From contig NC_091966.1 in NCBI RefSeq assembly GCF_036711975.1, forward strand, positions 8,005,501 to 8,069,500: DNA of 64,000 nt, in the 5' to 3' direction. The notes under the pieces were generated by a model. The model did not search any database, was not told the origin of the DNA, and saw only the letters and a list, made by a program, of their open reading frames with translations. Below, piece after piece: positions 47,101 through 57,723 of the stretch; position 1 is the first letter of the stretch, and each line of letters starts with the position of its first letter. Source of the stretch: Onthophagus taurus. Taxonomy: Eukaryota > Arthropoda > Insecta > Coleoptera > Scarabaeidae. A program made the position numbers and the translations under genes.

Positions 47101-48960
47101 CAGCGCTAGATTGTAGTATATTTTTATTGAACTAAAAATAGAACTAACACTAGAACTAGAAACATTCGTGTTTAGCAGTGTTAGTTCTAGTTTTTTGGTT
47201 CTAGGTGCACTTTGAGCTGTGCACCTGTTTTAGACTGAACGCAATGGTGTATCCCTTCCCCATATTAATCCGTTAAATCGAGGTTTTACTGTAATAACAT
47301 TACCTCAAAAATGTAAGTTGTTATTTGCAAACTTGTTTGTTTTTCGTTACCATACACTTCTAATTCTTCAGGATCTCTTATGTCAAGAACATCACTGGCC
47401 ATGCAATCGTTTATGCTGTCTAAAACCTTTTCAGGTTCTGACGTTTTAGCTCGTTTCGATGAAGGTTCATTAGAATCATCTAAAGTTATAAATTGGCATT
47501 GATCTTTTTCGACGAATCGTAAAAGTAAAGAATTTCCCAACCTTGATCCCAAGAAAAGAAAATTATTTTCACATACACAAATCTAAAAGCATTTTTGATC
47601 ATTTATGGAAATGTTGTATAAAAAAAATAAATCTTTATTTCTTACACAAGTTGTTAAAACACTAGCTGCTGCTTTCTCAAAATGAAAACTTCTAACATAT
47701 CTCATATTATCTGCCAATAAAGTTAACACGTATAATTCGCCATTTTTTAATGATAGTACTAAAGTATCCTCCTCCAAAAACCCAACTTGAGCACAATCTA
47801 AGCTTATATTTATATTATCTTGTGGTTCTAAAATTATCAATTAAGTTTAAAATTGTATTTTTATCATTTATGAAAATTATTATACTTAGAGGGAAACTTG
47901 TAGAATTTTCTGTAATACTATTTAAAGCCACTCCATATGGTGGTATACTTTGATTCAAATAAATAAGTGCATTTACTGCAAAGATTAATGTACCACCCAA
48001 AGGTTTTTTAATCGAAACCGCTTTTGTACAATCAAAGGGTAAATTAGACATACTCCAAATGATTGGATGAACCTTTTGTTGTAAATTTAAAGAAATTGCA
48101 GCCATGGCACACGTATCAGTACGAACAGCTACCCGCCTATTTAAAAAAATAATTTAAAAATAGTATTAAAGCATGCTTGAAACAAAAATTACCCAGAAAA
48201 CGTTTTTAGTGGTTCATATAAAATAAGAAGTGTAGGTTCGTAATAACCATGCAAAAATTGTATGTCAATAATATTATCAATCTTATCAATAAAATCTTTT
48301 AACACAATCATATAAGAGGCTAAAATAGGTGCTTTTGAACCGTAACTTCCCGAAGACATAGGTTTGATATCTGGCCCATCAGTTTCATCAATCGCATTGT
48401 CTCTTTTAAATGGTAAAACAACCAATTTACGACCAAAAACTGTCATCACAGCACAACGGTTTTCAGGATCTGCACGAACTATTGGAACATGATGGTGATG
48501 TGTCCAACCATCTTTCATCTCATCCTCTTCAAAATAATGCAAACTAAGTGTTTTCAAATCGTGACTTTCAGGATCATATTCAACTACTGATAATTTTGCA
48601 TCATTAAAACCTAAAAGGAGAGCATCTCTTGGGGAATTTGTTAGGTTTATACTTTGCATTGAGACAATGTTCCCAAATAACGAGTATTGGGTGACACATT
48701 CTAATTTTGATTTTGGTGGTTTTCGATCTGTAATAAATAAGGAACATGTAGTAAGTTAATGTAATTAAGGAAAATATTAATTTTTACTTACCAGATATTT
48801 TTTCGAAACGATTTTTATCGATATCGGGAATTAACTTATAAACTTTAATGATATTGGCAGCTGTAATTATGAGGCTTTTCTCATTTTTGTTGAAAAAGTG
48901 GCAACTTAAAGCGTTCTCGACCCCAGTAGCGGGGTGAGTTTGCTTGCATATCGAAAACAT
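41191..48960 (-). CDS. CPSF1: Cleavage and polyadenylation specificity factor subunit 1 (CPSF160)
   Basis: Complete 14-exon gene, about 1,404 aa. Exons in order: 48960-48792, 48727-48193, 48136-47886, 47827-47646, 47582-47304, 44469-44191, 44140-44002, 43942-43770, 43696-43009, 42954-42356, 42300-41971, 41895-41763, 41698-41428, 41377-41191. All junction phases agree. CPSF160 is the scaffold of the nuclear complex that recognises AAUAAA and cuts pre-mRNA; it folds into three seven-bladed beta-propellers (MMS1-like N-terminal and CPSF_A C-terminal families). Family landmarks are [116 protein letters not shown] and the C-terminal LSAHF. Length is close to the human protein (1,443). Most introns are 46-73 bp, but intron 5 is 2.8 kb because of transposons. 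Confidence 0.95.
44709..46290. repeat. 173-bp tandem array (7 copies) between two direct repeats
   Basis: The array runs about 44897-46112. The anchor ATTGTTGATT recurs at 44919, 45092, 45264, 45436, 45609, 45782 and 45955, spaced 172-173 bp. A direct repeat of about 190 bp (GTCCATAACGTCGATCGC ... CGATCTTGGCAAGACAT) flanks it at 44709-44897 and 46118-46290 with roughly 85-90% identity. The unit is AT-rich and non-coding. This nested layout is typical of transposon-borne minisatellites. Confidence 0.85.
46258..47075 (+). mobile_element. RTE-like LINE fragment in CPSF1 intron 5
   Basis: Broken + strand frames follow reverse transcriptase order: [13 protein letters not shown] (motif A, 46331), [20 protein letters not shown] (46487), [13 protein letters not shown] (YADD-like active site as HADD, 46640), and the tail [12 protein letters not shown] with [14 protein letters not shown] basic sequence. 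Several stops and deletions; inactive. Confidence 0.72.
47083..47212. repeat. Dispersed CTAGAAC palindromic repeat, copy 1
   Basis: Contains AACTAACACTAGAACTAGAA, ATTCGTGTTTAG and the inverted GTGTTAGTTCTAG. It lies directly after an RTE-like LINE tail. The centre is shortened relative to the copy at 49194. Confidence 0.65.
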
Positions 48961-49193
48961 GATCACTTTTATTTAAAAAAATCGCATGGGGTTAGAAAAT
49001 ATAAAAGCATCAATTAAAGTGAATAAACATAACCTTATTTTAACCTCAAAATGATTTGTTTATGGTTGAACAGGATATCTTACAATTGTGTAATGTTGGT
49101 TGCATAAAAATATTAATTTTTTGTATTAAATCCAGATAACTTAATCCACTTAACCCATTTGCATTGTAAACTCATACATTTGCGGAATAACTA
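48961..49193. other. Upstream flank of CPSF1
   Basis: About 230 bp of AT-rich DNA between the CPSF1 start codon and the first repeat. It should contain the 5' UTR and core promoter, but I see no clear TATA box, initiator or CpG-rich segment. Confidence 0.35.
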
Positions 49194-49415
49194 AAACTAG
49201 AGCTAACACTAGCACTGGAACTAACCCTAGAACTAGAAACATCCAGGTTTAGCCCTTAAGATGGCTAAACTTAAATGTTACTAGTTCTAAGTCTAGTGTT
49301 AGTTCTAATTTTAGTTGTTAAAATATACAACAATTAAAACTAGCACTAACACTAGACCTACAACTAGAAAGTTTCGGGTTTAGCCGTACATCTTCAGACG
49401 CACGGCTAAACGGCT
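49194..49415. repeat. Dispersed CTAGAAC palindromic repeat, one full and one partial copy
   Basis: The full copy (about 49194-49322) is an imperfect palindrome: CTAGAACTAGAAACAT, then GGTTTAGCC, a short centre with TTAAG, then GGCTAAAC, then GTTACTAGTTCTAAG. A second copy (about 49325-49415) has the left arm and the TTTAGCCGT/ACGGCTAAA core but lacks most of the right arm. Confidence 0.75.
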
Positions 49416-49720
49416 AGTTTCAGTTCAATGAAAGTATACCCACCAAACAGACACAAGACCGCATGTGTACAATCAGAACATTAATAGATAAAACAATGGA
49501 AATGGGCAAGGACATATACCTAGCATTTGTGGATCTAACAGCAAACTTTAATACAGTACCTACCAAAAGAAGAACTGTGGAAAGCCTTACACATATAAAC
49601 AAAAAATTACAAAGAGCAATTAAAAGTGTAAAATGAAAAAGTGCTAAATGGAGAAATGCCCAAGAACTTTAACATGGAAAAGGGTATGAAACAGTATATC
49701 AAATAATTAAGAAGTGTAAA
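49416..49720 (+). mobile_element. RTE-like LINE fragment
   Basis: Short + strand pieces resemble the RT region between motif A and the GxxQG block: KTACVQ, QQTLIQYL and GEMPKNFNMEKGMKQ. Heavily broken and low information; recognised mainly from its similarity to the 46.3-kb fragment. Confidence 0.45.
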
Positions 49721-49829
49721 ACAAGAACAAGACCTTCCACAATAGGTTATTACAAATTAACACCTTTGACTTAGTGTATGCAGAAATAGCCACGGAGCAG
49801 ATCTTTGTAGCAATTCTTTCAGCCTATCA

Positions 49830-51420
49830 CAGTAGCAGTCCACTGAAGGTGAAAAGTAATAATCGGGAGGCGCACCCTGGTGGAACGAATTTCTTAGCCC
49901 CGAAAGACAAGAGGTTCGGAGGCTTTTTAACCGGGCCAAGACATTAGGTGAATGGGAGAAATACAAACAAGCCCTAACGAATTACACCAAAAACATACGT
50001 AAGGCAAAAAGAGAGTCTTGGAGGAGGTTCTGTGAGGGAGTGAAAGACACACCCAGCAGTGCAAGAATTCACAAGATTCTCGCTAGAGATCCTGGGCTCA
50101 CTTAAGATCTCCCCTGCTTTGGTCCCTCCTGGTTGACGATTTGATTGCGATAGTCGAAGCCGTTGGTGTAGAAATACAAGCTTATGCTGATGACATTGTC
50201 GTTATGATCAAAGGAACCTGTTTGTCGAGGATATCTAAAGTCCTCCAGGTGACCCTAGATACCATTTGCGCTTGGTGTAAGAGAGAGAACCTCTCGATAA
50301 ACCCGCAAAAGACAATTGTTGTGCCCTTCACCAGGAAACGAAAGTTGGATGGACTAATCCGCCCAACTATCGAAGGTGAAGACATTCCTTTCTCAAAGGA
50401 AATCAAATATCTAGGAGTAATCCTAGACAAAACCTTGTTATGAAATGAACATTTGCAGGGAATTTTGCACAAAGCTAGACTATCCTTGTGGACTTGTCGC
50501 AGTCTTTGTGGAAAAAATTGGGGTCTTACCCCTGAAAGACTGTACTGGCTCTATGTCACTGTGGTTAGACATATGATCACATACGAAGCAGCAGCCTGCT
50601 ATAGGAAAGTCCGTAAGACTTCAGTTATCAGTAAACTTTCACGAATTCAACGGGTAGCTGGATCTCTGGTGCGATAAGCACAACGAGAGGTTCTGCTTGG
50701 CCTATCTTATCTGCATTTACATATAGAGAAAGTGGCTAGAACAACCATTTACAGATTTAAGCAATATGCTCAAAACTGTTCCGACATGTCCTACCAATGG
50801 GCTGCGGAAGACATTATAAGCACTGATACAGTGCTATCAATGCCGTGAAGTATTTGCTATTAACAAGGTGCCAAAATCCTTCTTGAGAGAGGGGTGAAGA
50901 ACATGACAGTGCGAATTTTCTCAAACAGTCAAGCCGGTGTCGGCTCTGGTTAATGATTGCAAGAGAACATTAAACACACTGAGTTGTGATAACAGAGTTT
51001 CTGTGATCTGAGTCCCGGGTCACTCTGGGGTTGCTGGCAATGAAGCGGCAGATGAGCTAGCACGAGAGGGCAGCGCTAAAGCGTTCTCCTGAAATGAGAC
51101 ATACTAAGGTGTTTATTAACATCGCCACTGTCAAACCCGGGAACATTTTAGGACTTGCTCGTAGCAACATAAAAGTTCTAATGGGTGTCTTTACTGGGCA
51201 TTGCCAATTAAAAGCACAACTTGTTGGGTTTAGCCGACGATGTTGAATGCCGACTATGTGCGGAGGAAACAGAAACGGTTGAGGATGTTTTATGTCACTG
51301 CCTTGGCCTTTGGGTTGCATGAATGACTTTCTGAATGACTTTCCATTCATACCTTTATCTATCAGGATACAATTTTGATCCGTAGGGACCTTAGGGTCGC
51401 GGAGCAAGGTTGGTGCGCCT
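49830..51420 (+). mobile_element. R1/Jockey-type LINE, internally deleted
   Basis: The + strand order is: pre-RT linker with APPWWNEFLSPERQEVRRLF and RKAKRESWRRFCEGVKDTP (49870-50105); a jump to the RT active site region with VEIQAYADDIVVMIKGT (YADD, 50170); INPQKTIVVPFTRKRKL and EIKYLGVILDKTLL (to 50443); LWTCRSLCGKNWGLTPERL; the RNase H signature WVPGHSGVAGNEAADELARE (with a stop just before the W, 51010-51067); and a Cys-rich tail CRLCAEETETVEDVLCHC (51252). The first two-thirds of the RT are missing, and stops and frameshifts occur throughout. Confidence 0.78.
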
Positions 51421-51429
51421 ACCCGATAT

Positions 51430-51655
51430 GTAATTTAAGTAATATGTGCAGAAAGTGAAGAATATGGCAAGGAACAGAAGTTGTTTTAGAAGATGGATAG
51501 ATGATCCCAACAACACCCCAACGCTGTGATGGCATCTAGGGGAAATGATAAAGAAGAAGAAAGTACACTATACTCTAACGCTGAACAATAACTAAAACTA
51601 GAGCAAACAGTAGCACTAGAACTAACACTAGATCTAGAAACATTGGGGTTCTAAC
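51430..51655. repeat. LINE tail debris plus CTAGAAC repeat half-copy
   Basis: 51430-51575 resembles an untranslated or terminal LINE segment but cannot be assigned. 51588-51650 holds the left arm of the dispersed repeat (GCACTAGAACTAACACTAG, TCTAGAAACATTGGGGTT) without its right arm. Confidence 0.5.
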
Positions 51656-51791
51656 ATTAATATTTAAAGTGTTAATTAATATTAACATTTAAACATTGGC
51701 GCTAGTGTGAAATTAGAAATTTAAATTGCATGTACTGATAGTCGGGGCGGTGAACAGAAAATTTAAAATTAATTATTTATTAAATATTTAA

Positions 51792-51797
51792 TTTATT
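51792..51797 (-). promoter_or_regulatory. Poly(A) signal AATAAA for the SKAP-like gene
   Basis: AATAAA on the - strand 133 nt after the stop; another candidate is at 51776-51781. Either would give a short 3' UTR. Confidence 0.45.
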
Positions 51798-51929
51798 ATC
51801 GGTAGAAAATGTTATAATATATAATAACAATGAAAATTATTGACTAGTGTAAATAATATATTTTTATGTACAATTCATAAATTTTAATTTCTAAAATAGT
51901 AATATGTATTTCTTTGAGTTGATTTTAGT

Positions 51930-54900
51930 TTATTCTGGATTATCTCTCAAAGAATAACTTGAAGTTCTACTAATTCCAGCAAATTTTTGCTTGGGTTTGA
52001 GATCTAATTTACTTTTTAACTGAAGAACGTTTGGTTTTAATGCTGGTTTTGCTAAAGGCGTTATAACTTCATCATAAATTTCTTGAGAATCACTTTCGTC
52101 CTCAATGGACTCATTTTTAACTTGATTCATAGAAACTTTTCGTTCTGCTTGTATTTTTTCATTCAACGGAAGATCATAGTCAACTTGTTCATCTTCATCG
52201 TCTTCAATTGACTGTTCTGGTGTGGACAATTTAGGATGTTGAGAATTTTTATTGTGTGCATGCAAAAAATACTTTGGTTTACTGTGTAAGGGTGGCGGTA
52301 ACGGTGGTGGAGATAGATCTTGTTTTTCAATGGATTGTTGTGGTGTTGGAGAAGACACATGTACGGGAGTTTCATATATATTTTCTCCGTTTTCATCAAC
52401 ATCAGTTAGAATAACAGCATCATAAGTTTCTAATGATTCATGCTTCTTATTTTCATTTAACATGTACGAATTTGGGATGCTAAGAACTTGTGGAAGCGGT
52501 GGTAATTCTTTTCGAACAGATTTGTGATATCTGTAAAATAATAATGTTTGTTAAGGATTTAATTAAATTTCTAAATTTATTTCTTACGGTTTATTAATTT
52601 CTATATTTCCTTTGATTGTGGTTTGCTCTGGTAAGATCAATGTAGCTTTTCTTAATGCAGTAATCCATTGGTCCAAATCTTTGGCATTTTTTACTAAAAA
52701 CTAAAACATAAAAAATATAGTTATCATCCAAAATGTGAACAATACTTGTAAACTAGTACAGAGTGATCCAGACTTGTAAAAGTGTGATCGAAAACTTGAA
52801 CAGCAATAGATTATTTATCTTTCCTATATATAGGAAACGCAAATGGAACAGGACGAAACAGGCACTAGTCTAGATCTACAGGGTAGCTGGCGAAGAGGAA
52901 GGCCCAAGACAGTATGAATGATGAAGGAGTTGGAAGCACATGGAAAGACATCGGGAAAAGTAAAGCTGTTGGCACGGAACAGAGACCGATGGTTGCCGTT
53001 TGTCGAGGTCTTATGCTGCAGATAGCGAGTTAGAACTCTTGGTAAAGTCAGTATATCCTGCACGTCTTGTCCTAATACCCATTTGTATAGTGTTACCTTT
53101 CATTATTGTCGTGCTGCATTAAAGTTACAAACCTTTTTTATACTTCTGTACTCTTTAAACGAGGTATTGTATAATGATATGTTTACGTTGCGGTGGCGTT
53201 CTGATCTATGTACTTTAGCGATATGACATGATATTGCAATATCACGGTATCGTGAGTAACATCATAACCACGATCGCGTGATCAACAACCACCTTCAGAT
53301 ACTGAATGTTTAGGTGACCCACTCCCTCGTGCTAATCGATATATACAGATGCATTTCCCTCATGATAAAGAACTCTTTTCACTGAATACGATATCAGCAA
53401 TAAATAACCTTTGAATAGTATTCGATCACATTTTCACAAATCTTGTAAATAATAACTGACAATTAACGATAATTAGTAATCAATAATTACTGATTATTAA
53501 TTGCTAATTATCATCTGTATTCATAAATGTATAAATATGTAAGTACTTGATAATTTTTTGAAGGTGATATAAGCTCAAAAGATCTCGCTTGTTTTTTACA
53601 TTTAACGTCTCCTGTGTTCACATATTTTACAGTTGTCATTTCTAAATCTACAAATTCTATCGGTTTGATGTCTTTTTCCGATGTGTAAATTAACAACCAT
53701 GAATCGACAATAATAGCAAGCTGTTTAATTTGATGTTCTAAGAACCAAACGGTTTTTTTCCTCTCTAAGTATCCCCAATGGTTATCGGATTTTGCGTCTA
53801 ATACACTCATAGCTGTAAAAAAATGATTAAAAATTAAATCTAGTATTACTAGATACTTACAAGATTACAAGAGTACTTACATTTATATGGACAGTCCTTT
53901 GTGATTAGCTCGATTGTTGTATTACTTTCTGTTGGAGTAATATATTTTGGAATAGGTTTTGGAGGTACTAAAATAAAGCATATAGAAAGGTTTAAGGTTT
54001 TAAGTAGAATATGTATTGACCTGAATATATTAGTGGATAAAACATTCACCAAACATTAATAAAAGCATCTACATTGTTATGACATGTTTTTTTTTTAAAT
54101 CACGTTTAGTTCTTGAGATACAAAGTTTTGAACTCGATCAAAATTTCTGGTTATTGTTAAGTTTTCCTTGATTGAATTAAAAATTCGTGGAAAATTGATT
54201 TGTTGAAAAATATCGATAAAATTATTATCAATTATTAATAAAAGTATCTACTTTTTAATGGTAGAATTTGTTTTGAAAAATCACGTTGAGTTCTTGCGCT
54301 ACAAGGCTTTGAATTTAAGCAAAATTTTTGGAGTTTTCTACGATTAACAAAAATTCCTGGAAAATCAGTTTGTTGGAAAATGTTGATAAATTTTTCACCA
54401 ATCATTAATACAAGCATCTACTTTGTAATGGTACAATCTGGTTTGAAAAATCACGTTAAATTCTTGAGATACAAGGTTTTGAACTCAATCGAAATTTCTG
54501 CTTATTTTTAAGATTTCCTTGATTACCTTAAAAAATCCTAGAAAATCGATATGTTGGAAAATGTCGATAACTTTTTCACCAATTATTAATAAAGCCATCT
54601 ACTTTTTAATGATCAAATTTATTTTGAAAAATTACGTTTAGTTCTTGAAATACAAGGTTTTGAACTCTATCGAAATTTCTGCTTATTTTTAAGTTTTCCT
54701 TAATTATCTTTAAGAATCCTGGAAAATCGACTCGTTGGAAAATGTTGATTTTGTTTTTTCACCAATTATTAATAAAACCATCTACTTTTTAATGATCAAA
54801 TTTGTTTTGAAAAATTACGTTTAGTTCTTGAGATACAAAAGGCTTTGAATTCAAGCAAAATGGGGTCATACACACTTATTAAATTTAGAGAAAATTTTTA

Positions 54901-56855
54901 TGTCAAACGATATATGCAAGTATATGCATGAACACAAAGTAATAGAAATATTTTGATTAATTTTATATTTTGCGTAATTTGAAGTGAAAAATAGCAAATA
55001 TTCAAACGAAATAATTTCGCGGCTTTTCTGTGACGTAGGAACCGCACTGCCTAAAACAAGTTAAATTATCCGTTAGATAGCGCTTGCGGTGTGACAGTGT
55101 CAAAATAAAACCATGGATGTAATAGAGTGTCTCTATTACATCCATGAACAAAACATAATAAACATAACCTACAAACACTCTATCTCTTTTCAATACAACC
55201 TAAATGACGTTCATCTCTTTCTCGCATTTGAGCGGGGAGCAGGGGACGCAAAAGCGAGAATCGTACGTCATCAACGCGGGAATTTTAAAAGCGCAAATGG
55301 GTATATAAATTTTCAATAATTTTTTTAACAATGACTTTGTTCGAAAATAAAAAAAAGAAAAATAACGGTAACTATATTTTTATATAAACTTTCAGAAAAT
55401 ATAATAAAAAAAAAATCGTGTATGACCCCATTTTTGGAGTTTTCTACGATTAACAAAAATTCCTGGAAAATCAATTTGTTGGAAAATGTTGATAAATTTT
55501 TCACCAATTGTTAATACAAACATCTAGTTTTTAATGGTAGAATCTGTTTTGAAAAATCACGTTCAATTCTTGAGATACAAGGTGTTGAACTCAATCGAAA
55601 TTTCTGCTTATTTTTAAGTATTCCTTGATTATCTAAAAAATTCCTGGAAAATCGATTCGTTGAAAAATGTTGATAACTTTTTCACCCATTATTAATAAAA
55701 GCATCTACTTTTTAATGATCAAATTTGTTTTTAAAAATCACGTTTAGTTCTTGAGATACAAGGTTATGAACTTAAACGAAATATCTGGTTATTTTAATGT
55801 TTTCCTTGAAAATTTCAGGGAAATCAATTTATTGAAAACTGTTGGTGTACTTTAAACAAGAAATAAATCGAAGTCATTTAGAACAAAATGTTCTCGAACA
55901 AACATGTCAAATAAGGCAATAAAATCTGCAAGAAATGAATTATCTTGGTAGAATGAAGTGAAATAAAGCAACTATTGCGTCCTTTGAAAAAATGTGCACT
56001 ATTTGCATTGACAAAAAAGTATTAAATTTGTTCGTTAGAAAATGTAAGTTTTGTAAATATTGAAAACATGATGACGATTTTAGAGTTGTTTCGTAGTTTG
56101 CGTAAACACATCATAAGTAACGTTGATAAGTATATTTAATTATTTGATTAATTATACTGAAATTACAATATTGGTACAAAGCAGTCAATAATGCAATCGA
56201 TAATTTAAGGCAGACTAATGTGGTTAAATCCGAATTGCTTGGAATAATGGACACCATTTAGCTTTCGTACTTCAGTTCCAACTTGAAACAAACTACATCG
56301 AAACTTATCAACATTATTGTCTACAATGTAGACTCTACATGAAAGAAAAACAAAGCTTTTAACACATATTTTTAGTATTGTACACTTTACTGAATAATTT
56401 ATTCGTCACTAAACCTTTGATATTGTTTATTTTTCATTGTTATCAATATTTCGCGATATCACCGGATGAAACTATCTCAATACTCAAGCATAAATTTACA
56501 AATACATTAAAAAAAATGTTTTTTTTCTCTTAAAATAATAGTGATTAAAAATATGAAACAAACCTTTAGGGGTCATATCAACATAACTTGCATCTGATTC
56601 CGGTGTATCAACTGTAAATTTAGCTATCGTTTGTAATTGTGATTTCGACCGGTTTATCAGCTTTTCCGCCAACGATTTCTGTTCTTTGGAAAACCCGTCA
56701 TTTACGTTATTTCCGAGAAATTCACAAATATCTAAATGAATAAAAAAGATTTTTTTTACAATAAACAATTAAATGTTTTATGTTAAATAAGTTTTATCAC
56801 CTTTTAAAAGAGCTTCTATATCGCCCACCAATGAGTTTACGTTTCCGTTTAACAT
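51930..56855 (-). CDS. SKAP-like PH-domain adaptor protein, six exons
   Basis: Exons in order: 56855-56801, 56731-56564, 53967-53881, 53812-53547, 52700-52588, 52530-51930; phases agree and the product is about 429 aa. The N-terminal helix (VGDIEALL, DICEFLGNN, SLAEKLINRSKSQLQ) resembles the SKAP1/2 dimerisation segment. Residues about 105-225 form a PH domain: HWGYLERKKTVWFLEHQIKQ, LLIYTSEKD, CKKQARSFELISPSKNYQF and the closing helix AKDLDQWITALRKA with its conserved Trp. The C-terminal third has a Pro-rich run (SPPPLPPPL) and Tyr sites IYETP, DYDLP and EIYDEV; YVDM in exon 2 is a YxxM PI3-kinase-type site. SKAPs are cytosolic adaptors linking Src-family kinases to integrin signalling and actin. 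Unlike vertebrate SKAPs no SH3 domain follows. The exon 4 donor (CAA|GTACTT) is weak. Another PH adaptor family is possible. Confidence 0.6.
52840..53035 (+). mobile_element. LINE 3' terminal fragment
   Basis: The + strand reads GSWRRGRPKTV, MMKELEAHGKTSGKVKLLAR and NRDRWLPFVEVL. This is the GRPxxxW...LAxDRxxW pattern seen at the ends of RTE-like RT frames. It sits in an intron of the SKAP-like gene, sense strand opposite to it. Confidence 0.6.
53040..53546. other. Intron of the SKAP-like gene without genes
   Basis: AT-rich. It contains a near-palindrome at about 53468-53512 with arms GATAATTAG / GCTAATTATC around TAATCAATAATTACTGATTA. Nothing else is seen. Confidence 0.5.
54055..55850. repeat. 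About 180-bp tandem array with higher-order A-B-B order, split by a transposon
   Basis: Monomers share GCATCTACTTTTTAATG, AAAAATCACGTTTAGTTCTT and ACAAGG(T/C)TTTGAA, and recur at about 54065, 54246, 54415, 54596, 54779, 55520 and 55699. Two variants alternate: type A (AGCAAAATTTTTGGAGTTTT, 54319 and 54857) and type B (TCGAAATTTCTGCTTATTTT and relatives). Order is B-A-B-B-A-B-B. The second A monomer is interrupted at 54863-55431. The array lies in an intron of the SKAP-like gene. Confidence 0.85.
54863..55431. mobile_element. MITE inserted in the tandem array
   Basis: The ends are GGGGTCATACAC (54863) and its inverse GTGTATGACCCC (ending 55431). Compared with the intact type-A monomer at 54319, the flanks read AAAT and ATTTTT, so the insertion duplicated AT or, read differently, carries TGGGG ends with no duplication. 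About 570 bp. It has no transposase but does hold a 16-bp hairpin at 55112-55146. Confidence 0.75.
55851..56563. other. Intron of the SKAP-like gene, no features
   Basis: AT-rich DNA between the tandem array and exon 2. No ORF with coding character or repeat was seen. Confidence 0.5.
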
Positions 56856-57723
56856 GTTTGATTAATTAACAAAGGCGTCGTTTAATAAAATTTATTATTA
56901 TTTTTTTAATTGAATTTGTTCACAAAAAATAACACATCGTCGCACACATTTGAAAGGAAACTGTTGGTTTGGAGTTAATCGAATCACTGTTTTGGGAATA
57001 CCGAGTTCTCGTTTCGAGAAGTTCTGAAGTTAGAACAACCTCCCGCAGAGACGAGGCGTAGTCTCCAAACTAAGCCGCCGTCGTCGTCAATTAAATCTGT
57101 TACTCACTGGTAGATGTACAATTAATGAATACGGAGTTAGTTAAAAAATTGGATAATTTCTAACTATAGATGTTTTTGAAATATATCTGAAATATAAATT
57201 GAAAACATAAAATATCTATATGACAAAATTTTGATAAAGCATTGATAACATGAATAAATAAGGAAAAATGAATATTATTTTCTTACTAGAATGTAGGATG
57301 CGTTACATGGAAATGCAATATAAATACACATATAAAAAAAGAATATTTTTCCTTATATTTTGAATACACTGTCAATAAAAAATTAAATAATAAACAAGTT
57401 ATTGACATGCATATTATTTTAAATTTTTAATTCCCAACGAACAAAAAAATATCACGTTCACATTCATTATAATTCAAATTAATCAATATTTTGAAACATA
57501 AAATTAATTAAACTTTAATACCACCAAGTTATTATGAATTAAAATTTCTTGTTATTTCCATTTTGTAATTTTAATTCATTTTGAAATAAGTAGAATCTCT
57601 CATTATTATAATGACTTATATAACTACTTTCAAAACCGTTTACAAGAAAGAAGAGATAAAAATAAAAGCAATTAATCTATAACTTTAAAATTACAAAATT
57701 CTCTCAAATAGTAAAACAAATTT
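56856..57723. other. Upstream flank of the SKAP-like gene and 3' flank of the next gene
   Basis: 56940-57110 is noticeably GC-rich for this window, with several CG dinucleotides (GCCGCCGTCGTCGTC at about 57079), fitting a promoter or 5' UTR of the SKAP-like gene. 57120-57720 is AT-rich and should include the 3' UTR of the 193-aa gene. No gene seen. Confidence 0.45.

Larger units (their letters stand above)
44534..47291. mobile_element. Pogo-like inverted-repeat element filling CPSF1 intron 5
   Basis: The left end TAGTAAAATCTCGATATAAT (44534) and the right end read inward on the other strand, CAGTAAAACCTCGATTTAAC (47291), match over about 25 bp. They resemble pogo/Tigger terminal repeats. Both are flanked by TA (44532-44533 and 47292-47293), the expected target duplication. 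No pogo transposase is recognisable inside; the interior holds a tandem array and an RTE-like fragment. The right end lies 10 bp from the exon 5 splice donor (47303). Removing the element would leave an intron of about 76 bp, like its neighbours. Confidence 0.65.

Noticed and set aside
49757..49966. A 69-aa - strand ORF
   Set aside because: It is the antisense of the LINE linker region; the + strand carries the recognisable LINE protein.
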